Origin: Streptomyces acidiscabies
GTDB taxonomy: Bacteria > Actinomycetota > Actinomycetes > Streptomycetales > Streptomycetaceae
Assembly: GCF_020010905.1 (NCBI RefSeq)
Contig: NZ_JAGJBY010000001.1
Location: 3,740,001 to 3,804,000 of the forward strand
Length of the DNA: 64,000 nt
Reading direction: 5' to 3'
The notes beneath the pieces were generated by a model. The model made no database searches. It saw nothing but the letters and a program-made list of their open reading frames with translations, and was not told where the DNA came from. How positions within the stretch are numbered: the first letter of the stretch is position 1; each line of letters begins with the position of its first letter. Shown here in pieces: positions 8,724-17,677 of the stretch. A program made the position numbers and the translations under genes.

Positions 8724-9116
8724 TCAGGCCCGGTCGATGTGGACGTTCGTCGACTTCACCCGGGCCGTCGCCTCCATGCCCACCTCCAGGCCCAGTTCCT
8801 CCACCGCCTCCCGGGTGAGCAGCGAGACCAGTCGGTGCGGGCCCGCCTGGATCTCGACCTGGGCCGCTACGTCGCCGAGCTTCACGGCCGTGACGATGCC
8901 GGGGAAGGCGTTGCGGACGGACGTGTGCGAGGGGGTCTCGTCGCCGTCGGCGCGGGCCAGCTCGACCGAGAACGCGGCCAGGTCGGTGCCGTCCACGAGA
9001 CGTCGGCCCGCGTCGTCGCGGTGGGTGGTGAAGCGGCCCGCGTCCGCCCAGCGGCGTGCGGTGTCGGGGCTGACGCCCAGGAGGCGGGCGGCCTGGCCGA
9101 TGGTGTAGGAGTGCAT
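8724..9116 (-). CDS. HTH-TOBE molybdate-responsive regulator
   Basis: 130-aa protein made of a MerR/excisionase-like helix-turn-helix (YTIGQAARLLGVSPDTARRW, residues 4-23) and a C-terminal TOBE/Mop domain (about residues 62-128, with NAFPGIVTAVKLGDVAAQVEI and ARVKSTNVHID). Single TOBE domains bind molybdate or tungstate, so the protein is expected to sense the anion and regulate modABC, a small actinobacterial counterpart of ModE. ATG 9116 is the only start that keeps the whole HTH; no ribosome site is evident, so the message may be leaderless. It lies just upstream of modA on the same strand with 139 bp between. Confidence 0.88.
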   Translation of the reverse strand: MHSYTIGQAARLLGVSPDTARRWADAGRFTTHRDDAGRRLVDGTDLAAFSVELARADGDETPSHTSVRNAFPGIVTAVKLGDVAAQVEIQAGPHRLVSLLTREAVEELGLEVGMEATARVKSTNVHIDRA

Positions 9117-9145
9117 GCGGTCACGATAGGTCGCCGTACGGCTCC

Positions 9146-11101
9146 TCAGCCGGTGTGGACCCTCGGGCGGCGGGCGCGGTCGGGTTCCGCCTCGCGGAGG
9201 ACCTCGCGGGTCACCGGGGCCACCTCGCCCTGGCCGAAGAGGAAGAAGCGCAGGAAGTTGGTGAAGGGGCCGCCCTCGGTCCACTCGAAGTAGATGTGCG
9301 GGGTGCAGTTGGTGGAGTCGCGGATGTGCAGGAGGAGGGCCGCGAGGGCGTTGGGGATCGAGGAGTGCTCCAGGGTCAGGACCCGGTAGCGGCCGTGCAG
9401 GACCTCGCCCCGGACCGTGAGGCTCGCCTCGAACTCGGAGGGGTCGGTGACGGTGACCTCGACGAAGACGTAGTCCTCCTGGCCGGGGATGTCGTTGTCC
9501 TCGCGGATCTGCTCGATCTTGTCGCGGTACTCGGCGACGTCGCGGCGGTCCGGCTCGTTGGCGATCAGGCGGATCTTGCGGCTCGACATGTCCCGTACGA
9601 AACGTTCCGCCATCGGGTCGAGGGAGACGCTCGTGACGCGCAGCTCGAAGGCGCGGGCCAGGCGGGACAGGAGGGAGACCAGGATGATGCCGGCGATGAA
9701 GCAGGCGCCGATCTTGACGCCGTCGGGGCGTTCGATGACGTTGGCGACCGTCGTGTAGAGGAAGACCGCCGAGATGACGCCGAAGCCGATGGTCCAGTTG
9801 CGCTGGCCGGCCTTGTGCGCGGCGATGGTCACGGCGATCGCGGCCGAGCTGATGAGGACGAGCACGCCGGTGGCGTACGCGCCGCCCTGCGCGTCGACGT
9901 CGGCGTCGAAGATCCAGGTCACCAGGAAGGCGATCAGCGTGAAGACGATGACCATGGGGCGCACCGCGCGGGCCCAGTGCGGGGCCATGCCGTACCGGGG
10001 CAGGTAGCGCGGCATCAGGTTGAGCAGGCCCGCCATCGCGGAGGCGCCGGCGAACCAGAGGATCGCGATCGTCGACACGTCGTACACCGTGCCGAAGGCG
10101 CTGCCGAGGTAGTCGTGCGCGAGGTAGGCGAGCGCGCGGCCGTTGGCCTGGCCGCCCGTCTTGAACTCCTTCTCGGGGATGAGGAGGGTGGTGATGAAGC
10201 TGGTGGCGATGAGGAAGCCGCTCATGATGAGGGCGGCGGTGGTGAGGAGCTTCTTGGTGTCGCGGATGCGGCCGGTGGGGCGTTCCTCGGTGTCGTCCGG
10301 GTCGCCCTTGACGTTCGGCATGACGGCGACGCCGGTCTCGAAGCCGGAGAGGCCGAGGGCGAGCTTGGGGAAGACGAGCAGGGCGACGCCGACCATCGCA
10401 AAAACGTTTCCGTGTTCGGTGGTCAGCGCGCTGGACCAGTCGGTGATCACATGTCCTGCGGTGATGACGTGCCACAGGCCGACGGCGACGACCACGACGT
10501 TCAGCGTGAGGTAGATGCCGACCAGGACGACCGCGACGCCGATCGCCTCCAGGAACCCCTTGAGGAAGACCGCGCCGAGCAGCGCGACCAGCACCAGGGT
10601 GATCACCATCTGCCGGCCGTGCAGGGCGTTCGTGAGGTGCGGGTTCTCCACCAGGTGGGTGGAGGCGTCGGCGGCGGAGAGCGTGATGGTGATGAGGAAG
10701 TCGGTCGCGGCGAAGCCCAGCAGGGTGAGGACGAAGAGCTTGCCCTTCCAGAAGGAGAGCAGGCGCTCCAGCATCGCGATCGAGCCCTCGCCGTGCGGGC
10801 TCTCCTCGGCGACCCTGCGGTAGACGGGGAGCGCGCCCGCGAGGGTGACGATCACGAGGACGATCGTCGCGATCGGGGAGAGGAGCCCGGCGGCGAGGGC
10901 GGCGATGCCGGGCTGGTAGCCGAGGGTGGAGAAGTAGTCGACGCCGGTGAGGCACATGACGCGGTACCAGCGCTGGCCGACGTGGGCCTGAGGCTTCTGC
11001 TCGCTCTCGTCCTCGGCCGGCCGGCCCTTGCCCATGTCGGACAGGCCCTCCAGCATCCAGGCCCGTAGGCGGCTGGGTGCCGGTTGTTCGGTCGTGGCCA
11101 T
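9146..11101 (-). CDS. APC-superfamily amino acid permease with soluble C-terminal domain
   Basis: 651-aa membrane protein. After a 45-residue cytoplasmic leader, the first helix region reads GVDYFSTLGYQPGIA, resembling the broken helix of APC transporters, and about 12 hydrophobic segments follow to roughly residue 470. The last 180 residues are hydrophilic and end in a segment rich in aromatic residues (YFEWTEGGPFTNFLRFFLFG). Substrate cannot be told from sequence; amino acid or cation uptake is likely. Start ATG 11101 has GGAG 9 nt upstream; the longer frame to 11305 adds a basic, proline-rich stretch that is not credible. The gene lies 29 bp before the HTH-TOBE gene on the same strand. Confidence 0.82.
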   Translation of the reverse strand: MATTEQPAPSRLRAWMLEGLSDMGKGRPAEDESEQKPQAHVGQRWYRVMCLTGVDYFSTLGYQPGIAALAAGLLSPIATIVLVIVTLAGALPVYRRVAEESPHGEGSIAMLERLLSFWKGKLFVLTLLGFAATDFLITITLSAADASTHLVENPHLTNALHGRQMVITLVLVALLGAVFLKGFLEAIGVAVVLVGIYLTLNVVVVAVGLWHVITAGHVITDWSSALTTEHGNVFAMVGVALLVFPKLALGLSGFETGVAVMPNVKGDPDDTEERPTGRIRDTKKLLTTAALIMSGFLIATSFITTLLIPEKEFKTGGQANGRALAYLAHDYLGSAFGTVYDVSTIAILWFAGASAMAGLLNLMPRYLPRYGMAPHWARAVRPMVIVFTLIAFLVTWIFDADVDAQGGAYATGVLVLISSAAIAVTIAAHKAGQRNWTIGFGVISAVFLYTTVANVIERPDGVKIGACFIAGIILVSLLSRLARAFELRVTSVSLDPMAERFVRDMSSRKIRLIANEPDRRDVAEYRDKIEQIREDNDIPGQEDYVFVEVTVTDPSEFEASLTVRGEVLHGRYRVLTLEHSSIPNALAALLLHIRDSTNCTPHIYFEWTEGGPFTNFLRFFLFGQGEVAPVTREVLREAEPDRARRPRVHTG

Positions 11102-11347
11102 CGGCGGGGTCTCCAGGTGTGCGGCTCGGGTGCGGTTCCGGCCATCACGCGGACGGCGGGTACAGCGTAAGCAGAGAGTGACACGGGGGCCTGGGGTTCG
11201 GGGGGTGGAGGGCGTCAAGCTTGCGTTAAGACTGGCCTGGTCGGGGCGGGTGTGAGGGCGTCGGGGTGGACTGGGCCGTACGGGGGAGTGGACACCCAGT
11301 GTCATGGTCGGCGAGGGCTGCGATTTCGTAATGTTCGCCCTTTGAGT

Positions 11348-11358
11348 CGAATGTTTCG
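11348..11358. promoter_or_regulatory. LacI-type operator candidate, distal copy
   Basis: CGAATGTTTCG is an 11-bp palindrome of the form CGAA-N3-TTCG, 180 bp upstream of the sugar-binding protein gene. Short CGAA/TTCG palindromes have been reported as binding sites of LacI-family xylo-oligosaccharide repressors in streptomycetes; the match here is by eye. Confidence 0.45.
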
Positions 11359-11497
11359 AACCGCCTTGAGGGGTCTCTGTGTGCCGAGCCAGGGACCCTT
11401 CTTCAACTGGCCTTCGAATTGACCGTGTTCAAGGGGTTGCCTCCTCTCGGAGGCTGTCTCTAGGGTGCGGCAGCAGCGAAGCTTTCTGGATTGGCTC

Positions 11498-11508
11498 CGA
11501 AACTTTCG
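11498..11508. promoter_or_regulatory. LacI-type operator candidate, proximal copy
   Basis: CGAAACTTTCG is a perfect 11-bp palindrome ending 19 bp before the binding-protein start, where a repressor would block transcription or early elongation. A weaker variant (CGAAACTTCC, 16946-16955) lies about 30 bp upstream of the LacI gene start, suggesting autoregulation. The probable binder is the LacI protein encoded at 15735-16916. Confidence 0.6.
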
Positions 11509-11527
11509 ATCTATCGAGGAGAGCATG

Positions 11528-12823
11528 ATGGGCGACCCGGCACTCTCCCGCCGAGGCTTCTTGGGGGCCTCCGCCGCGGCCGGTCTGGGCATGACGGCGT
11601 TGAGCGGCTGCGGCGGTGACTCGGACGGGGACTCGGCCGGGGGTAAAACCACGATCGAGTGGTGGAACATCTCCACCACTCAGCCCGCCAAGGACGTCTG
11701 GGCGGCTCTGGCCAAGAAGTTCGAGAGCCAGAACCCTGGTGTCAAGATCAAGATCGTCCAGCTGGAGAACGACGCCTACAAATCCAAGATGACGGCGCAG
11801 ACCGCCTCCGGCAAGCTCCCCGACATCTTCCACACCTGGGGCGGTGGCGTCCTCAAGCAGCAGGTCGACGCCGGACTCGTCGAGGACCTCAGCGAGCGCA
11901 CCAAGCCCTGGTCCGACAGCCTGCTGCCGGTCGCCAAGGCGGCGTACCTGATCGACGACAAGGTGTACGGCATCCCGTTCGACATCGGCATGATCGGGTT
12001 CTGGTACAACAAGGCGCTGTTCAAGAGGGCCGGGATCGCCGCCCCGCCCACCACCTGGTCCGGATTCCTGGACGCCGTACGGAAGCTGAAGGCCGCCGGG
12101 ATCACCCCGCTCGCGCTCGCCGGCAAGGAGAGCTGGACCGGGATGTACTACTGGGCGTACCTCGCGATGCGTACGGCCGGGCTCGACGCGCTCCAGAAGG
12201 CCGACGCCGGCAAGGACTTCACCGGCGACGGGTTTGTGCAGGCCGGGCAGCATCTCCAGGAGCTGATCGACCTCCAGCCGTTCCAGAAGGGGTTCCTCGG
12301 GGCCGCCTACTCCAGCCCGACCGGGCAGGCCGCGGCCGTCGGCAACGCCAAGGCGGCGATGGAGCTGATGGGCCAGTGGGCGCCCACCGTCGAGGCCGAC
12401 GCGGGCAAGGGCATCGGCGCCGACCTCGGGTTCTTCCCCTTCCCCGCGGTCGAGGGCGGCAAGGGCGCGATCACCGAGGTGTTCGGCGGGGGCGGCGGAC
12501 ACGCGCTGCGCAAGGGTGCCCCGCAGGCGGCCGTCGACTTCCTCAAGTTCTTCGCCTCGCAGGCCACCGACCTCGAACTCGTCACCAAGACGGGCTCGCT
12601 GCCGATCGTGCCCGGCGCCGAGTCCGGGCTCAAGGATCCCAACCTCCTCGCCGTACAGGGTCAGTTGAAGGCGGCCACCGGGTTCCAGCTCTACCTCGAC
12701 CAGGCGTACGCGCCCGCCGTCGGGCAGCAGGTCAACGACAGCGTCGCCGGGCTCATCGCCGGGTCCAAGTCACCGAAGCAGGTCACCGAGGCGATCACGA
12801 AGACCGCCAAGGACGAGCAGTGA
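11528..12823 (+). CDS. Sugar ABC transporter substrate-binding lipoprotein (probable xylo-oligosaccharide)
   Basis: Family 1 solute-binding protein, 431 aa. It starts with a twin-arginine plus lipoprotein signal (LSRRGFLGASAAAG then lipobox LSGC), so it is probably exported folded and lipid-anchored. The mature domain has the usual TIEWWNISTT opening and the internal HTWGGGVL loop. ATG 11528 is preferred over ATG 11525 because AGGAG then sits 6 nt away instead of 3. It is the first gene of a four-gene unit with two permeases and a secreted GH10 xylanase, which points to xylan-derived oligosaccharides. No ATPase is encoded here; such importers normally share MsiK. Its stop overlaps the next start (GTGA). 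Confidence 0.9.
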   Translation: MGDPALSRRGFLGASAAAGLGMTALSGCGGDSDGDSAGGKTTIEWWNISTTQPAKDVWAALAKKFESQNPGVKIKIVQLENDAYKSKMTAQTASGKLPDIFHTWGGGVLKQQVDAGLVEDLSERTKPWSDSLLPVAKAAYLIDDKVYGIPFDIGMIGFWYNKALFKRAGIAAPPTTWSGFLDAVRKLKAAGITPLALAGKESWTGMYYWAYLAMRTAGLDALQKADAGKDFTGDGFVQAGQHLQELIDLQPFQKGFLGAAYSSPTGQAAAVGNAKAAMELMGQWAPTVEADAGKGIGADLGFFPFPAVEGGKGAITEVFGGGGGHALRKGAPQAAVDFLKFFASQATDLELVTKTGSLPIVPGAESGLKDPNLLAVQGQLKAATGFQLYLDQAYAPAVGQQVNDSVAGLIAGSKSPKQVTEAITKTAKDEQ

Positions 12824-13806
12824 CCTCGACGTTCGTCGAGGACGAGCGGGGGACGGCGGTGCAGGAGCCGCCGGACGCCGGGAAGGCGCGGTCCCGGCGG
12901 CGGATCACGCACTGGTTCACCGCCTTCGCCTTCCAGGTGCCCGCGCTCGTGCTGTTCGGCGTCCTCGTACTGCTGCCGATGCTGTTCGCCGTCTACGCGT
13001 CCTTCTTCCGCTGGGGCGGGTTCGGCTGGCCCTCCGAGGCCATCGGGTTCGACAACTACACGCGGCTGCTGAAGGACGACGTGTTCCTCGGCGACCTGTG
13101 GCGCGGGGGCCTGCTCGTCGGGCTGTCGGTCGTGCTGCAACTCCCGTTCGCGCTCGCCCTCGCCGTCGCGCTCAACCAGAAACTGCGCGGGCGCGCCGTC
13201 TACCGGATGCTGTTCTTCGCGCCGTACATCCTCTCCGAGGCGATCACCGGCATCCTGTTCGGCATGCTGTTCGCGCCCGAGGCCGGGTTCGCGGACCAGG
13301 TCCTCAGCCGTATCGGTCTCGAGGGGCTCGGCGGGAAGTGGTTCTCCGACCCCTCGACCGTCCTCGCGACGCTGTTCCTCGTCATGATGTGGAAGTACTT
13401 CGGCTTCCACATGATGCTCTACCTCGCCGGACTCCAGTCCATCCCGGCCGAGTTGACCGAGGCCGCGCTCATCGACGGGGCCGGGCCCTGGGAGCGGTTC
13501 CGCCACATCACCCTGCCGCTGCTCGCGCCGACCCTGCGGATCAGCGTGTTCCTGTCGGTGATCGGCGCGATCCAGCTCTTCGACCTGGTCTGGGTCACCA
13601 CCAGCGGCGGACCCGATCACCACTCCGAGACCATGGCCGTGACGCTGTTCCAGTACGGCTTCAAGCGCTACCAGGTCGGCTACGCCAGCGCGATCAGCGT
13701 CGCCATGTTCGTCATCAGCCTCGTGTTCGCCGTCGTCTACCAGCGCTACGTCATGCGCCGCGACCTGGAGGGAGCCACCACGACCATGCGAGGAGGCGGC
13801 TCGTGA
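12820..13806 (+). CDS. Sugar ABC transporter permease (MalF type)
   Basis: Membrane subunit of the importer, 328 aa with six predicted helices after a 35-residue cytoplasmic leader. The ATPase-contact loop reads EAALIDGAGPWERFRHITLP, a textbook EAA motif. The GTG start overlaps the stop of the binding-protein gene by 4 bp (GTGA), and its own stop overlaps the next GTG in the same way, so the three proteins are translationally coupled. Length and order match carbohydrate uptake CUT1 systems. Confidence 0.93.
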   Translation: MTSTFVEDERGTAVQEPPDAGKARSRRRITHWFTAFAFQVPALVLFGVLVLLPMLFAVYASFFRWGGFGWPSEAIGFDNYTRLLKDDVFLGDLWRGGLLVGLSVVLQLPFALALAVALNQKLRGRAVYRMLFFAPYILSEAITGILFGMLFAPEAGFADQVLSRIGLEGLGGKWFSDPSTVLATLFLVMMWKYFGFHMMLYLAGLQSIPAELTEAALIDGAGPWERFRHITLPLLAPTLRISVFLSVIGAIQLFDLVWVTTSGGPDHHSETMAVTLFQYGFKRYQVGYASAISVAMFVISLVFAVVYQRYVMRRDLEGATTTMRGGGS

Positions 13807-14627
13807 AGAAGAACCTGCGCAATCTGCCGGTGCACGTCGTACTCGTCGCGGTCGGCGCGCTGATGGCCGTACCGCTGCTGTACGCGGTGCTGTCCGGGTT
13901 CAAGACCACCGACGAACTCTCCCGCAACCCCGTCGGGCTGCCCGAGAAGTGGGTGACCTCCAACTACACCGACATCCTGGAGTCCAGCTCCTTCTGGCAG
14001 ATGGTCGGGTCCAGCACCTTCATCGCCATCGCCACGGCGCTCGCGGTGGTCGCGGTGTCGGCGCTCGCCGCCTTCTCCTTCGCGCGGTTCGCGTTCAAGG
14101 GGCGGGAGGCGCTGTTCACGCTGTTCACGATGGGGCTGATGTTCCCCTTCGCGGTCGTCGCGCTGCCGCTGTTCCTGCTGCTGCGCTCGATCGGCCTGCT
14201 GGACAACCCGCTCGGGGTGATCCTGCCGCAGGCCGCGTTCGGGATACCGGTGACCATCGTCATCCTGCGCGGGTTCTTCCGGGAGATCCCGGCGGAGCTG
14301 GAGGAGGCGGCGACCCTCGACGGCTGCGGGCCGCTCGGGTTCTTCTGGCGGGTGCTGCTGCCGATGGCCCGGCCCGCCCTCGGAACCGTCTCCGTCCTTG
14401 CCGTGGTGGGGAGCTGGAACAACTTCCTGCTGCCGCTGCTCGTCTTCACGGACCCCAGCTGGTGGACGATCCCGATCGGGGTCCAGCAGTTCCAGGGGCA
14501 GTACTCGTCGGAGTACGCCCGGGTCTTCGCCTACCTCGTCCTCGCCATGGTGCCCGCCCTGGCGTTCTACTCCGTCGCCGAGCGGCAGCTCGTCGGCGGG
14601 CTCACGGCCGGCGCCTCCAAAGGCTGA
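13803..14627 (+). CDS. Sugar ABC transporter permease (MalG type)
   Basis: Second membrane subunit of the CUT1 importer, 274 aa, six helices. The EAA loop is EEAATLDGCGPLGFFWRVLLP. GTG 13803 follows an AGGAGG inside the end of the preceding gene and overlaps its stop by 4 bp. It pairs with the MalF-type permease to form the heterodimeric channel, to be energised by an ATPase encoded elsewhere. Only 46 bp separate it from the xylanase gene, so the enzyme is probably on the same transcript. Confidence 0.93.
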   Translation: MKKNLRNLPVHVVLVAVGALMAVPLLYAVLSGFKTTDELSRNPVGLPEKWVTSNYTDILESSSFWQMVGSSTFIAIATALAVVAVSALAAFSFARFAFKGREALFTLFTMGLMFPFAVVALPLFLLLRSIGLLDNPLGVILPQAAFGIPVTIVILRGFFREIPAELEEAATLDGCGPLGFFWRVLLPMARPALGTVSVLAVVGSWNNFLLPLLVFTDPSWWTIPIGVQQFQGQYSSEYARVFAYLVLAMVPALAFYSVAERQLVGGLTAGASKG

Positions 14628-14673
14628 ACCGGCCCAACTCATGTACGGCTCACCCCCCTTGAGGAGTCGCAGC

Positions 14674-15726
14674 ATGCTCGTCCGCACCCGTCTCAGACTC
14701 GCCGGGGCGCTCGCCGCCGCCCTCGTCGCCGCCGGCGTCGCGAGCGGCCCCGCCGCCCAGGCCGGGGAACAGCACCACAAGGCGACACTCGCCGACCTCG
14801 CCCAGCGGCACGGGCGTTACTTCGGCAGCGCCACCGACAACCCCGAACTCACCGATGCCCCCTACAAGAAGATCCTCGGCCACGAGTTCGACATGATCAC
14901 CCCGGGCAACGGGATGAAGTGGTACGCCACCGAACCCCAGCAGGGCGTCTTCGACTTCACCGCGGGCGACGAGATCCTGAACCTCGCCCGGGCCAACCAC
15001 CAGAAGGTGCGCGGCCACACCCTCGTCTGGCACAGCCAGCTCCCCGGCTGGCTGACCGGCAAGGAGTGGACGGCGGACGAGCTGCGGGCCGTCCTCAAGA
15101 ACCACATCCAGACCGAAGTCCGGCACTACCGGGGGAAGTTGTACGCCTGGGACGTCGTCAACGAGGCGTTCAACGAGGACGGCACCTACCGCGAGACCGT
15201 CTTCTACAAGACCCTCGGCCCCGGCTACATCGCCGACGCGCTGCGCTGGGCGCGGCAGGCCGACCCGCGCGTGAAGCTGTACCTCAACGACTACAACATC
15301 GAGGCCGTCGGCCCCAAGAGCGACGCCTACTACAAGCTCGCCAAGGAGCTGAAGGCGCAGGGCGTGCCGCTCGACGGCATCGGCCTCCAGGCGCACCTGG
15401 CCCTCCAGTACGGCTATCCGACGACGCTGGAGGACAACCTCCGCCGCTTCTCCCGGCTGGGGCTCGACACCGCGCTCACCGAAGTCGACGTGCGGATGTT
15501 CGTGCCCGCGACCGAGGAGAAGCTCGCCGAACAGGCCCAGTGGTACGCCGACATGACCGACGCGTGCCTGTCGGTGCGCCGGTGTGTTGGCATCACGATC
15601 TGGGATTACACGGACAAGTATTCGTGGATCCCGGCGGTCTTCCCCGGTGAAGGCGCCGCTCTCCCCTGGGATGAGCAACTCAAGCCGAAACCCGCCTACT
15701 TCGCGCTCCGGAACGCGCTGAAGTAG
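14674..15726 (+). CDS. Secreted endo-1,4-beta-xylanase, GH10
   Basis: Extracellular retaining xylanase, 350 aa. A Sec signal peptide covers residues 1-30 (cleavage after AQA). The catalytic TIM barrel shows the acid/base E164 in WDVVNEAFNEDG and the nucleophile E270 in TALTEVDVRM, plus the substrate-binding HTLVWHSQLPGWL. No carbohydrate-binding module is present, so it is a catalytic domain only, about the family minimum. ATG 14674 follows GAGGAG with 7 nt spacing; an ATG at 14641 has no ribosome site. It lies downstream of the importer genes: the enzyme releases xylo-oligosaccharides outside, the ABC system takes them up. Confidence 0.95.
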   Translation: MLVRTRLRLAGALAAALVAAGVASGPAAQAGEQHHKATLADLAQRHGRYFGSATDNPELTDAPYKKILGHEFDMITPGNGMKWYATEPQQGVFDFTAGDEILNLARANHQKVRGHTLVWHSQLPGWLTGKEWTADELRAVLKNHIQTEVRHYRGKLYAWDVVNEAFNEDGTYRETVFYKTLGPGYIADALRWARQADPRVKLYLNDYNIEAVGPKSDAYYKLAKELKAQGVPLDGIGLQAHLALQYGYPTTLEDNLRRFSRLGLDTALTEVDVRMFVPATEEKLAEQAQWYADMTDACLSVRRCVGITIWDYTDKYSWIPAVFPGEGAALPWDEQLKPKPAYFALRNALK

Positions 15727-15734
15727 GTCGGGTT

Positions 15735-16916
15735 TCAGGGGCGGGCTGGTGGTGCGGTGCTGGACCGCACCACCAGTTCCGTGCCCAACTCGACGCGCGG
15801 GGAGTCGGGATGCTCGTCGTGCGCCAGGCGCAGGACCGTGCGGACGGCCAACTTGCCCATGTCGGCGAGGGGTTGGCGGACCGTCGTCAACGGCGGGGCG
15901 GACCAGCGGACTTCGGGGAGGTCGTCGAAGCCGACGACGCTCATGTCCTGCGGGACGCGCAGGCCGCGTTGGCGCAGCGCCTCCACCGCGCCGAGCGCCA
16001 TCCGGTCGCTCGCCGCGAACAGGGCCGTCGGCGGGGCCGGGAGGTCCAGGAGGGTGCCCGCGCCCCGGAAGCCCGACGCGGACTGGAAGTCGCCGGGTAC
16101 GACGAGGGCGTCGTCCACCGGGACGCCCGCCGCCTCCAGCGCCGCGCGGTAGCCGTCGTAGCGGGCGCGGGAGCACAGGAGTCTCGGGGGGCCCGCGATC
16201 AGGCCGATCCTGCGGTGGCCCAGGGCCAGCAGGTGTTCCGTCGCGGCGAGGCCGCCGGACCAGTTGGCGGCGCCGATCACCGGGACGCCGTCCGCGTACG
16301 TGCCTGTCGGGTCGACGACCACCAGGGGGACGCCGAGGATCCTCAACTCCTCGTGCAGTGTGGGTTCCAGGTCGGATGTGACCAGGATGACGCCGCCTGA
16401 GGCTCGGGCTCTGAGGTTGCGCATCCACTCTCTGGCGTCGCCGGTGCGGCCGTGGATCGCCGAGACGACTGTGCCTATGCCGGCCGCGTGCGCGACCTCT
16501 TCGACGCCGCGGATGATCTCCACTGCCCAGGGGCTGCCGAGGTCGTTGAAGACGAGGTCCAGGAGGGCGGGGGTGTGGGTGGGGGCGGTTGGGGGGCGTT
16601 TGCGGTAGCCGTGCAGGCGGAGGAGGTCCTCTACGCGGGCGCGGGTGGCGGGGGAGACGTCGGAGCGGCCGTTGACTACGCGGGAGACTGTGGGGACGGA
16701 GACGCCTGCGCGGCGGGCGATTTCGGTGATGGTGATTTTGGTGGGGGGTGAGGTGTTGGGGGAGGTGGCGGGTGTTGTGGTGCTGGGGGTTCCGATACGG
16801 GGTGTTGTGGTGCCGGGTGGCTTGGCGAGGGGGGTCTCGGGGGTGTGGGCCTCGACGCTGTGCGCCTTCACGCTGCTTGCTTCGACGCCCTGTGCCTCGG
16901 TGTTCTGTGGTGCCAT
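15735..16916 (-). CDS. LacI-family transcriptional regulator of the xylan operon
   Basis: 393 aa. The DNA-binding headpiece is TITEIARRAGVSVPTVSRVV with the hinge near RVEDLLRLHGYRKR, but it begins only at residue 62: a Thr/Pro/Ser-rich, apparently disordered leader precedes it, longer than the handful of residues normal for LacI. A later start is not obvious within the leader. The effector domain is a periplasmic-binding-protein fold (VILVTSDLEP, GHRRIGLIAGPP, ALFAASDRMALGAVEALR, MSVVGFDDLPEV). Converges on the xylanase gene (8 bp apart). Likely represses the importer and xylanase through the CGAA-N3-TTCG sites until a sugar binds. Confidence 0.9.
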   Translation of the reverse strand: MAPQNTEAQGVEASSVKAHSVEAHTPETPLAKPPGTTTPRIGTPSTTTPATSPNTSPPTKITITEIARRAGVSVPTVSRVVNGRSDVSPATRARVEDLLRLHGYRKRPPTAPTHTPALLDLVFNDLGSPWAVEIIRGVEEVAHAAGIGTVVSAIHGRTGDAREWMRNLRARASGGVILVTSDLEPTLHEELRILGVPLVVVDPTGTYADGVPVIGAANWSGGLAATEHLLALGHRRIGLIAGPPRLLCSRARYDGYRAALEAAGVPVDDALVVPGDFQSASGFRGAGTLLDLPAPPTALFAASDRMALGAVEALRQRGLRVPQDMSVVGFDDLPEVRWSAPPLTTVRQPLADMGKLAVRTVLRLAHDEHPDSPRVELGTELVVRSSTAPPARP

Positions 16917-17079
16917 GTGCCCGCCTCTGCTTCCGGTACCCGAGCCGAAACTTCCAGGAGTCTTCCGGAAAAAGGGTGGGGAGGGGAGGGGTTTTGGGGT
17001 GTGGGCTGGGGAAGGTGCGGGGCGTGTGGGGGTGGGTTGACCGGGTTTGGGGGTGCGGGGTGGGTGCGCACCAGGAGGG

Positions 17080-17610
17080 GCAGGGCGAGCTCCGGGGGCG
17101 GCGACAGTGCTGGTGCCTGCCGGTGGTGGGCCGGGGGTGTTCGACGCGTGGCCGAGAGCGGCGGGGTGGGCGTCGGGTCGCGCGGCGGGGGGCGGGCTGG
17201 CCGGGGTTCGGAGGGGCGGGGTGGATTGGTGGAAGGTGCGTGCGCAGGGGAGGCGTGGGCCGGGGGTGTCCGGCGAGAGTGCGAGGGGCAGATGCGCGCA
17301 AGGGGTGGGTGGGGAGGGTGTTCGGCGTGCCGTTGAGAGGGGCGGGGTGTCGGGTGCGGGGTGAGGAGGCTGGCTGGGGCAGACGTGTAGGGAGCTGGTG
17401 GGCGGGTGTCCGACGCGCGGACGAGAGAGGTGGGGGCGTCGGGTGCGGGGTGAGGAGGTCGGCCGGGGCAGACGTGCGGAGGGGGTGGGAAGCGTCCGGC
17501 GTGCGGTCGAGTGAGGTGGGGTGGCCGTCGGGCGCGTGGTGAGAGGGCGTGCCGGGGTGGACGTACGGAAGGCGTTCGGTGTGTGGCTGAGTAGAGCGGC
17601 GCGCGTGCGT
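17080..17610. repeat. Degenerate 89-bp tandem repeat in the LacI-DUF5999 gap
   Basis: The 761-bp stretch 16917-17677 has no credible gene; it is strongly G-rich on the plus strand. The block GTCGGGTGCGGGGTGAGG starts at 17349 and recurs at 17438 and (diverged) 17527, a constant 89-bp period. More diverged copies extend left to about 17080 (for example the GTGTCCGACGCG / GTGTTCGACGCG segment near 17130 and 17405). I count five to six units, decaying outward from the 17349-17438 pair. Confidence 0.75.
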
Positions 17611-17677
17611 CAGGGCCGGGACAGTGGTGTGTCTCCGGCCCTGGGGGTGCCTGGTTTTGGGTCTGGTTTTGGGTCTT

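Noticed and set aside
16748..17542. Plus-strand frames across the LacI start and following gap
   Set aside because: Trp/Gly/Arg-rich translation without domains, crossing the 89-bp repeats; not protein-like.
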